A stretch of 64,000 nucleotides of DNA from Asticcacaulis sp. AC460 (GTDB taxonomy: Bacteria; Pseudomonadota; Alphaproteobacteria; Caulobacterales; Caulobacteraceae). The stretch covers positions 186,001 to 250,000 of the forward strand of contig NZ_AWGD01000003.1 in NCBI RefSeq assembly GCF_000495795.1, in the 5' to 3' direction. Below the pieces are notes generated by a model. The model saw only the letters and a program-made list of their open reading frames with translations. It searched no databases and was not told the DNA's origin. The position numbers were made by a program, and so were the translations under genes. Shown here piece after piece: positions 17,042-24,065 of this stretch. Position 1 is the stretch's first letter. Every line of letters starts with the position of its first letter.

Positions 17042-18271
17042 TTACTCCGGTCGCGACGAAAAAGCCTTCATAATCGCTTTTGGGCTTGCCCCGGATACAC
17101 GCTCCAATGTGTTTATGGATACGTGTGGCCATCTGGCCCTGCCTGGATGTCCATCAGGCCGTCCGATGAAGTCTAGGATAACGTTTTGAGCATATTGCAA
17201 GAAATAGCGCAAATTTCCTGTCGATGAATCTTCAATTTCATAAATAATAAATGTACAATTCATAGCTGTGGCGTCGGACTGCCGAGTAATGAATGGCGTA
17301 TTACCTATGCTGGGATTCGCTACCCTGTTTATTCCAGCGTGATCAATAGTGGAATCCACGTGGAGACGTGTAACATTCTTGATTGTACCGATCTTATCCA
17401 GGATTTTTTCGAAACTGTTCCTGAGAAGTAACGTCGTATCAACTGGCTCGAATCCGCTAAATCCATCAATATTTACACTCCCTTTGAATGGATTATTATG
17501 AAAATACCTGTAAGGTGCAAAATAATCGATATCAATATCGCCCGTATTTGGATTAAATAAGGGATCAAGAGCGCGCTCGTCCGGGTCTGATCCTCCACCA
17601 ACGACGACACCGTTGATATTTGGTATCAAATTTGGTTTCTGGTCGGCCGGAATTTGCTCCCATTTTATTTCTCTCGAAGAGCCAACTGCAGTAAAGCTAT
17701 TCCCGTGAGGAATGCTTCCCATGCGGGCTATGGACAATTCTACACCATTGTCCCGGAAAATATTCTTATCCGTCATGTGAAGCCAAAGACCAGGCTCGTG
17801 ATGAATCGGATTTTTATTGAAAACAGCAGATATATTTGTTTTGGATAATTTTGAAGTGGTACCTGAAAAATTCTCAAGATAAGAATCTTCGAAATCTATT
17901 TGGGTCACTACCTGCTCATAAGTCAAAGCAACGACCGTTTGATCATCTTGAAGAGTAACAATTTGGCCAGTTGCTGGATCTCGAACCGACTTTGATCCTC
18001 GGTTTGGCACACCTTTATCAACTAACTCGAAACTTAGTATTTCTTCATACTGATTCATCAATAATCTGTAGCCATTTTCCCGAGGATTGTTAGGGTCTGA
18101 GATAAATGGAAGGGCGATCATATTGAATCCATGCCCTTTTAATTCGGATGTATTTTCCCAAGTACCAGGAAGCCAACGCAAAGCGCCAAGGTACTCGTCT
18201 CCTTGGTCGGCGACGTATATTTCGCGACCCGTAGAATTCATATTTTCTATGAGATTTTTATCTAATGGCAT
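17042..18271 (-). CDS. Nitrobindin-like haem-binding beta-barrel protein
   Basis: A 409-residue protein in markedly AT-rich sequence. It shows the nitrobindin/FABP-type haem-protein pattern: GALRWLPGTWEN near residue 30, GFNMIALPF, YRLLMNQYEEILSFE, VPNRG, GLWLHMTD, ARMGSIPHGNSFTAVG, and a C-terminal LQYAQNVILDFIGRP...WPHVSINTLERV. The barrel parts are separated by a long insert (about residues 215-330) rich in Asn and Asp. There is no signal peptide. Such proteins bind haem and react with peroxide or NO-derived species; actual activity here is unproven. It is transcribed toward the Abi-alpha-like fragment. Confidence 0.6.
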   Translation of the reverse strand: MPLDKNLIENMNSTGREIYVADQGDEYLGALRWLPGTWENTSELKGHGFNMIALPFISDPNNPRENGYRLLMNQYEEILSFELVDKGVPNRGSKSVRDPATGQIVTLQDDQTVVALTYEQVVTQIDFEDSYLENFSGTTSKLSKTNISAVFNKNPIHHEPGLWLHMTDKNIFRDNGVELSIARMGSIPHGNSFTAVGSSREIKWEQIPADQKPNLIPNINGVVVGGGSDPDERALDPLFNPNTGDIDIDYFAPYRYFHNNPFKGSVNIDGFSGFEPVDTTLLLRNSFEKILDKIGTIKNVTRLHVDSTIDHAGINRVANPSIGNTPFITRQSDATAMNCTFIIYEIEDSSTGNLRYFLQYAQNVILDFIGRPDGHPGRARWPHVSINTLERVSGASPKAIMKAFSSRPE

Positions 18272-18693
18272 TATAATGTCTCCTACATTTTAAAGTGAAT
18301 AACGCTTCCGAAACTTGGATGCTTCCTGCGGATCGACTCGCCGCGAGGAAGTCGTCAACTGTCGCGTGTTTGCGGTAAGAGAATGCGACGAGCTCCACAA
18401 TAGTAGGAAAAAATAGGCTTAGGGTCAGCTCTGCTTAGCCCGACATTGGTACCCACGAAGCAACCATGAGGCGTTATTCTCAAACACTCTCTCATGAATT
18501 TCCTTCAACCGCAAGATGCGATTGCCTATTTTATTAATTACAGTGGTTTGGGAGGGCAGCTCACGGCTGGTGTCTATGACGAAGTGCAACACTTGGCGAT
18601 TACAGAGTCCGCCCTCACGCATCCCCTCCTTTTAAGATGACGTAATGGGGAAGATGATTCTGCATTTCCGTGTCGAGCGGAGAGCAGATTAAG
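18272..18693. other. AT-rich intergenic stretch inside the island
   Basis: No gene is supported. A 65-codon minus-strand frame at 18425-18622 (ending WLLRGYQCRAKQS) might be a protein remnant but I do not recognise it. Confidence 0.4.
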
Positions 18694-18780
18694 ATGAACG
18701 GCAAGGCTGAGTTCTCATCTGATTCTGTCCATTCTATTGTCGATGAACTTTTTGGCGAGGCCCTGCATGCGCAGCGCGAA
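18694..18780 (+). pseudogene. N-terminal fragment of an IS4-type transposase
   Basis: An ATG at 18694 opens a frame whose first 29 residues (MNGKAEFSSDSVHSIVDELF...EALHAQR) resemble the N-terminus of IS4-family transposases, where DELFGE.LHAKRV is followed by SLANATLG. The similarity ends at 18780, where the sequence changes into the MITE-arm-like repeat. Only a debris fragment of about 7 percent of a transposase remains. Confidence 0.5.
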
Positions 18781-18835
18781 CACCGGGGCAGGAGCAGCAT
18801 TCCCCCTTTTGTTGGCCATAGGCCAGCGCAGCGTG

Positions 18836-18929
18836 AACCTGGGCGCGGCGCAATCCGGAGAAGCTGTGGCAGGCGATCTCGCTGCTGCTGTTTCTGGCGT
18901 TACTGGTCGTGGGTCTGGTGCGGCTGTAA
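18836..18929 (+). repeat. Right copy of the kinase-gene 3' end (att-like)
   Basis: The first 57 bases equal 11381-11437. The remainder still encodes the kinase C-terminus (LLLFLALLVVGLVRL then TAA) with nine base differences but a single residue change from the left copy. This is probably the original chromosomal 3' end displaced by the island, or an older duplicated remnant. Confidence 0.8.
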
Positions 18930-19015
18930 GGTTTTCCATCAAGAGACGGTGGGGGATTGGGCCTGCCAATGTTTCTGTCAACTGCAACCGTATTCTGTAG
19001 GGTTTGGCGCCAAGA

Positions 19016-19074
19016 AATCCCCCCTCCGACTGCTCGCTGTCGCTTGCAGCCACCTCCCCCGTATAACGGGGGAG
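19016..19074 (-). repeat. Intergenic palindromic repeat, family A
   Basis: Read on the minus strand it has a CTCCCCCG/CGGGGGAG hairpin, then AGGTGGC and GTCGGAGGGGG. The same layout recurs at 63784-63862 downstream of gltB, so this is a dispersed REP-like unit. Confidence 0.5.
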
Positions 19075-19162
19075 TATAAGAAATTTATGTACTTCAATAT
19101 CTTAGCAGAACAGGCGGCTTACAAATTCCATATGCGATAGCTCTGGAGGCCACGCAGGCCGA

Positions 19163-21103
19163 TCAGGGTTTGCCCACGACCCTGTCAACATTCGTGCGGG
19201 TCATTTCGTGATAGCCCGGCCGCGCCTTCGCGTAGATGCGTTTGGCCATCTCGACGCCCCAGCCCGGCTGGTCCATCAGGCTCTGGTACAGCGGCTTGCA
19301 GAACTTGTTACGCCCCTGGGCCAGCAGGAACTCTTCGACATACGGCAAAGCCGGTTCATAGCGGTGCTTGATCGATAGCTGCAGCCATTCGAACAGGATT
19401 TCGGAATTCTTCGAGTGGCTGAAGTCAAACCGCGCGTCCAGCGCCGCCATCTGCTCGATGGTCAAACCCTCCGGCAGCTTGCGCAGGAAGTTGACCCACT
19501 GCAGCGTGCCGTAATCGGCGACACTCAGCGCCGCGGCGTCACCGCCGGCGGCAAAGCCTTCGGCATCGGCCGTTACCTTGTCCAGCAGGGCCGATTTCGG
19601 CACCACGACATTGTCCGGCAAGCCCGGCTCATACAGCCATTGCTGGATCTTGAGCTGCTTTTCCAGTTCCGGGTCGTTCTTCAGCAGATGGACCCGCAGG
19701 TCGGCCACAAAAGCATCCGTCGTCATGCTCTCGAAAGCATAACGCTCGAAATAACCCTTCAGATAGGCATCCAGCTTCTTGCGGCCGAAATGGGCCTCCA
19801 GCATGCGCAGGAAGGCGGCGCCCTTCTCGTACGGAATATCCGAGAAATAGTCGGCCGGATCGACGCCCTTCAGGTTGGGATGCAGGCGGGTAAAGTCGGG
19901 TTTGGTTTCGGCCAGGGTCTTTTGCAGGTCCTGATAGCCGAGAACCTTGAGCATGTCGGCGCGGTCCTTGCCGTAGACCTGCTCCATGATGCGGTTCTCG
20001 AAATAGACGGTGAAGCCTTCGTTCAGCCAGAAATCGGACCAGGTGGCGTTGGTCACCAGGTTGCCCGACCAGGAATGGGCCAGTTCATGGGCGATCAGCG
20101 ACACCAGCGAGCGGTCACCGGCCAGGATGGTCGGGGTGGCGAAGGTGACGCGCGGGTTTTCCATGCCGCCATAGGGGAAGCTGGGCGGCAGGACCAGGAC
20201 GTCGTAGCGATCCCAGCGATAGGGGCCATACAGCTTCTCGGCCGCCTTCAGCAGGTCTTCCATGCCCTCCAGTTCGTAGGCCGACTTGTCCAGCATCGAT
20301 TTTTCGGCATAGACGCCGGTGCGCGGGCCCAACTCCTTGAAGCCGATATCACCGATGGCGATGGCGATCAGGTAGGGGGCGATAGGTTGGTCCATCTCGA
20401 AGCGGTAGGCGCGTTGGGAGGCATGGCCGGGCACGGCCTCACCGTCCGGCGTCAGGGCCTTGGCCGACATGACGACGCTGAGGTCCGACGGCACGACGAT
20501 GCGGGCGGTGTAGGTCTGGCGGATGGCCGGCGAATCCTGGGTCGGGATCCAGGTGCGGGTGCGGATCTCCTGGCCCTGGCTGAACAGGAAGGGCCTGGTC
20601 TTGCCGGCGGTTTGCGACGGTTCCAGCCATTGCAGCGCGGCGCTGTTGGCGGTGGTCTGGTAATGGACGATGATCTTCTGGGCGCCCTGGGGCAGTTCGA
20701 TTTTGAGCGGTGAGCCCATCATCGGATCGTCTTTGCCGATGCTGTATGTCAGCGGCGCACCCGAGGCGTCGGTGACTTTTTCGATATTCAGCGCCTTGAC
20801 GTCGAGGATGACCTGCTTGGCATTGGCCTCGGTGGTCAGGGTCAGGGTGGCGGTGCCCTTGAACAGCTTTTTGGTGAAATCGGCGGTCAGGTCGACATCG
20901 ACGTGATTGACCCTGGCGACCTGGGGCTGGGCGTAGGAATGGTCGTCGACGGTCCCTTTGACGATGGCTTCGACGGAGGTGTCGCCGGTCTTTGGCTGGC
21001 AGGCGGTGAGGGAAACGACGGCGGAAACGGCAAGGGCGGCACACAGGGCTGCCAGCACGATGCCGGCGCGCTTGAGAAGTATCCCGCTCGCCTTGAGATT
21101 CAT
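19163..21103 (-). CDS. M1-family zinc aminopeptidase, probable lipoprotein
   Basis: A 646-residue metallopeptidase related to leukotriene-A4 hydrolase/aminopeptidase B. Substrate-recognition GGMENP (near residue 311) and the zinc site HELAHSW with the downstream glutamate in NEGFTVYFENR (about residues 335-360) are intact. The N-terminus from the ATG at 21103 is a hydrophobic signal ending SLTAC, a lipobox, so the enzyme is probably anchored facing the periplasm. An ATG 26 codons earlier gives a less credible signal. The C-terminal helical repeat domain is complete. It would trim N-terminal residues from peptides. Confidence 0.9.
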   Translation of the reverse strand: MNLKASGILLKRAGIVLAALCAALAVSAVVSLTACQPKTGDTSVEAIVKGTVDDHSYAQPQVARVNHVDVDLTADFTKKLFKGTATLTLTTEANAKQVILDVKALNIEKVTDASGAPLTYSIGKDDPMMGSPLKIELPQGAQKIIVHYQTTANSAALQWLEPSQTAGKTRPFLFSQGQEIRTRTWIPTQDSPAIRQTYTARIVVPSDLSVVMSAKALTPDGEAVPGHASQRAYRFEMDQPIAPYLIAIAIGDIGFKELGPRTGVYAEKSMLDKSAYELEGMEDLLKAAEKLYGPYRWDRYDVLVLPPSFPYGGMENPRVTFATPTILAGDRSLVSLIAHELAHSWSGNLVTNATWSDFWLNEGFTVYFENRIMEQVYGKDRADMLKVLGYQDLQKTLAETKPDFTRLHPNLKGVDPADYFSDIPYEKGAAFLRMLEAHFGRKKLDAYLKGYFERYAFESMTTDAFVADLRVHLLKNDPELEKQLKIQQWLYEPGLPDNVVVPKSALLDKVTADAEGFAAGGDAAALSVADYGTLQWVNFLRKLPEGLTIEQMAALDARFDFSHSKNSEILFEWLQLSIKHRYEPALPYVEEFLLAQGRNKFCKPLYQSLMDQPGWGVEMAKRIYAKARPGYHEMTRTNVDRVVGKP

Positions 21104-21185
21104 CAAAGTTCCCGCAACTGCGACCCGAAAAGACCTTGTACCGGATAAAGCAGGCATCACACAACTGTGAAATTCCGGCAATAAA

Positions 21186-21238
21186 AAAGCCCCCGGGTCA
21201 AGGGTCCTTGGACCCTTGCCGCCGGAGGCTCTTTTTTT
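21186..21238 (-). terminator. Rho-independent terminator of the DEAD-box helicase gene
   Basis: On the minus strand a GC-rich stem with CAAGGGTCC paired to GGACCCTTG inside a GCCTCCGG/CCGGGGGC frame is followed by TTTTTT. It lies just after the helicase stop. Confidence 0.8.
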
Positions 21239-21253
21239 ACTTAGACTTGAAGC

Positions 21254-23008
21254 TTAGCCCTTGCTGCGGCGCTTGAACTGAGCGCCTTCGGAGCGGGGCT
21301 TGGGGGCTTCGGAGTAGTGACCGGGGTTGGTGTTACCCTTGAAGCCGCCCTTCTTGGGGCCGCGATTGGCGGGCTTGGGGCCACGACCGTCATTACGACC
21401 TTCCGTACGCGGAGCATGTTCACGGGAAGCATGTTCACGGGGTGCATGCTCACGGCGATCGCCGCGCGGCGCGTCCTTGGACCAATCCTTCTTGAACGGC
21501 TTCTTGCCTTGCGGCTTGGCCGGGGCGTTGGAGGTCGTCGCGATCGGACCGCGTTCGGCGGACATCGGATCGTAGCGGTCGGCACGGGGTTCAGCCCGGA
21601 CGAACGGCTTGGCGTCGCCATCGCGCGGCGTAAACGGCTTCTTGTCGCCGAACGGACGGCCACCGCCACCGCCACGGGCTCCGGAACCGGTACGGTTGCG
21701 GCTGCGCTTGTGGACGAATTCGGCGTCCGGATCGCTGTGGCGCGGACCGTCGTCGCGACGCGACTTCTGGCCGGGCTTGGGGTCGCCCTTCTTGCGGTGT
21801 TCGGGCAGACGGTCCGGCGTGGTCGGCTTTTCGGTCTGACCCGAGGCCAGGATGGCTTCGTCCAGCAGCTTCAGGGCCTGGTCCTTACGGCGATCGAACG
21901 ACGGGATGCGCTGACGCGTCACGCGCTCGATGTCCTTCAGCAGGCGACGCTCATCGTCGGCGCACAGGGTGATCGACACACCCGACTTGCCGGCGCGCGC
22001 GGTACGGCCGATGCGGTGGACATAGGCTTCGGCGACGTTGGGCAGTTCGTAGTTGATGACGTGCGAGACGTTGTCGACGTCGATGCCGCGGGCGGCGATG
22101 TCGGTGGCGACCAGGGCGCGGACCTTGCCGGCGCGGAAGGCCTGCAGGGCGCGTTCACGCTGCGACTGGTTCTTGTCGCCGTGGATGGCGGCGGCTTCGA
22201 CGCCACCGGCCTGGAGATAGGCGGCAACGCGGTCAGCCGAACGCTTGGTGCGGGTGAAGACCAGGGTGCGTTCCAGCACGGCGTCGGCGTACATTTCCGA
22301 CAGCAGGGCGCGCTTGCGCTGGGCTTCGATGAACAGGACCTGCTGCGACACGCGCTCGGCCGTGGTGGCTTCGGGCGTGACTTCGACGCGCTTGGGGTCG
22401 GTCAGCAGTTCGGACGCCAGGACGCCGATTTCCTTCGGCATCGTGGCTGAGAAGAACAGGTTCTGACGCTTCTTGGGCAGGCGCGACGCGACCTGACGGA
22501 TCGGCTTGACGAAGCCCAGGTCCAGCATCTGGTCGGCTTCGTCGAGGACGAAGCATTCGACCTGGCTGAGGTCGACCGTCTTCTGTTCGATATGGTCGAT
22601 CAGGCGGCCCGGCGTGCAGACCAGGATGTCGAGGCCGTTCAGCAGGGCCTTGTATTGCGGGCCGTACTTGACGCCGCCGTAGATGGTCGCGATCTGCAGG
22701 CCCATGCCCTTGGAATAGGTCTTGAAGCTTTCGGCGATCTGCGACGCCAGTTCGCGCGTCGGCGACAGGATCAGGGCGCGGACCGTCTTCGGCGTCGGCA
22801 TTTTGCGGTTGGACAGCAGGTGCTGAAGGATCGGCAGGGCGAAGGCCGCCGTCTTGCCGGTGCCGGTCTGGGCGATACCCAGCAGGTCATGGCCTTTCAG
22901 CAGGTGGGGAATGGCTTGCGCCTGGACGGGGGTCGGCTTTTCGTAGCCTTCGCGTTCCAGGGTCATCAAAAGGGTGGGCGACAGGCCCAGATCGGAAAAT
23001 TTGGTCAC
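21254..23008 (-). CDS. DEAD-box RNA helicase, RhlE-like
   Basis: A 584-residue ATP-dependent RNA helicase. The RecA-like core (about residues 1-375) has all motifs: Q motif EKPTPVQAQAIP, AQTGTGKT, PTRELASQI, TPGRLID, DEAD, SAT, TRTKRSAD, ATDIAARGIDV and HRIGRTARAG. The remaining 200 residues are low-complexity, basic and rich in Gly, Arg and Lys, an RNA-binding tail typical of RhlE/CsdA types. I chose GTG at 23008 (MTKFSDLGL); a TTG five codons upstream is possible. A long leader of over 400 bases precedes it. The role is probably ribosome assembly or mRNA remodelling at low temperature. Confidence 0.9.
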   Translation of the reverse strand: MTKFSDLGLSPTLLMTLEREGYEKPTPVQAQAIPHLLKGHDLLGIAQTGTGKTAAFALPILQHLLSNRKMPTPKTVRALILSPTRELASQIAESFKTYSKGMGLQIATIYGGVKYGPQYKALLNGLDILVCTPGRLIDHIEQKTVDLSQVECFVLDEADQMLDLGFVKPIRQVASRLPKKRQNLFFSATMPKEIGVLASELLTDPKRVEVTPEATTAERVSQQVLFIEAQRKRALLSEMYADAVLERTLVFTRTKRSADRVAAYLQAGGVEAAAIHGDKNQSQRERALQAFRAGKVRALVATDIAARGIDVDNVSHVINYELPNVAEAYVHRIGRTARAGKSGVSITLCADDERRLLKDIERVTRQRIPSFDRRKDQALKLLDEAILASGQTEKPTTPDRLPEHRKKGDPKPGQKSRRDDGPRHSDPDAEFVHKRSRNRTGSGARGGGGGRPFGDKKPFTPRDGDAKPFVRAEPRADRYDPMSAERGPIATTSNAPAKPQGKKPFKKDWSKDAPRGDRREHAPREHASREHAPRTEGRNDGRGPKPANRGPKKGGFKGNTNPGHYSEAPKPRSEGAQFKRRSKG

Positions 23009-23462
23009 GTAACGTGCTTTCAAACAAAGCGGGCATGCAACAACAGTCCATGCCCGGACCTGAACTGTTCAGGTCGGGTGGGGACGAAGCAAGTGCGTGT
23101 ACGGACTTCGAATGTGGAGCAGGCGCGCCCTGAAGGCGGCCTTGGAAAGCTGGCGATATGTAGTCGTAAACGACCATACCTCACGCGGCCAGCGGGCGCC
23201 AAAATCGGCGCTGCAGGTGTTTTCGCAGATGCGAAGGCCGCTTAATGACGGCAAAGCGGATAAATGTCAAGGGAAAGAAATTTCCGCCCCGGAAATCGTT
23301 GGTTGCCTTCGCGTTTGCAAACGTTTTATAAACCATGAGGGCCTAATGTTTTGTCCCTTGAGCCGCCTTCGCGTATCCGGTGCATGAGTTAAGTTCGTAC
23401 CGCGTTTGAATCCCGGCCGCTGTCCGTCTGCATACGATCAAAGTTTCGCCGAGCGCCTCACC
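23009..23462. other. Intergenic region between helicase and PilZ genes
   Basis: This is a long divergent region with no convincing gene. It must hold the promoters of both neighbours and perhaps a long untranslated leader of the helicase mRNA. I see no clear terminator or repeat in it. Confidence 0.5.
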
Positions 23463-23888
23463 ATGTCCGATCCTCACCGGCCGTCCAAAGCCGAGATCAT
23501 CACGCCCGACCAGTATGCCGACCGGCGTTCGGAACCGCGGACGAACTGCGATGACCGTGGCGCCCTCCTCTTCCTGTCGACGCATCAGGTGGTGCCGTGC
23601 CGCATCATGGACCAGTCGGCTTCGGGTGCGCGGGTGTCGATGGCGGCGATCGGCGACCTGCCGGCGGAAATCTGGCTGATCGACCTGGATCAGAACTCGG
23701 TGCGCTGCGGCAAGGCGGCGTGGTCCATGCCCAACCGCATGGGTTTGAAGTTCTCGTTCGTCTCGTCCCTGAAGCCCGGTGAGGCCAAGCCCGCCAAGGT
23801 GCCGCAGGAGGTCTATGATGCGTGGAAGCGCCTGACCGGCCAGGAAGACCACCCCGACCAGGACGACGACGTCCTGTATTTTGATTGA
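23463..23888 (+). CDS. PilZ-domain protein
   Basis: A 141-residue single-domain protein. The c-di-GMP-binding pattern is visible as RRSEPR near the N-terminus followed about 30 residues later by CRIMDQSASGARV, the D-x-S-x-x-G part of the PilZ signature. The C-terminus is acidic (QDDDVLYFD). The ATG at 23463 is chosen over an upstream frame beginning at 23406 because the upstream residues look random. It would be a cytoplasmic receptor for cyclic di-GMP. No partner gene is adjacent. Confidence 0.8.
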   Translation: MSDPHRPSKAEIITPDQYADRRSEPRTNCDDRGALLFLSTHQVVPCRIMDQSASGARVSMAAIGDLPAEIWLIDLDQNSVRCGKAAWSMPNRMGLKFSFVSSLKPGEAKPAKVPQEVYDAWKRLTGQEDHPDQDDDVLYFD

Positions 23889-23912
23889 GAGCGCGGAAGA
23901 TGCGGCAGTAAG

Positions 23913-24055
23913 CCCCTCTCCCCGCCTGCGGGGAGAGGTTAGGGTGAGGGGCTCTTCTGAAGGCTCGGTTGCCGTTGAACTTTCAGAAAAGCCCCTCACC
24001 CGATCGCGTTCACTTCGTTCCGCTCTCGTCCTCTCCCCGTAAACGGGGAGAGGGG
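23913..24055. repeat. Dispersed 140-bp composite palindrome, family B, copy 1
   Basis: Two CTCTCCCCG/CGGGGAGAG hairpins bound the unit, with an inner GGTGAGGGGC/GCCCCTCACC inverted pair. A second copy lies at 50445-50583. The layout resembles paired REP units and occupies the gap between convergent genes, where it may also terminate transcription. Confidence 0.75.
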
Positions 24056-24065
24056 ATTTTTTACC

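Larger units (their letters stand above)
11475..18835. mobile_element. Accessory island inserted at the 3' end of the kinase/phosphatase gene
   Basis: About 7.4 kb lies between the two copies of the kinase 3' end. It contains a MarR/CPBP pair, a di-heme peroxidase, a trypsin-like protease, a MITE-like element, an Abi-alpha-like fragment, a nitrobindin-like gene and an IS4-type transposase fragment. Genes from 13.4 kb onward are visibly AT-richer than the backbone and use more A/T-ending codons. No integrase gene is visible, so the element is either degraded, was mobilised in trans, or arose by recombination rather than integrase action. Confidence 0.7.

Noticed and set aside
18425-18622. A 65-codon minus-strand frame in the island
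   Set aside because: It has no ribosome site and no family I recognise; it is noted only within the intergenic entry.
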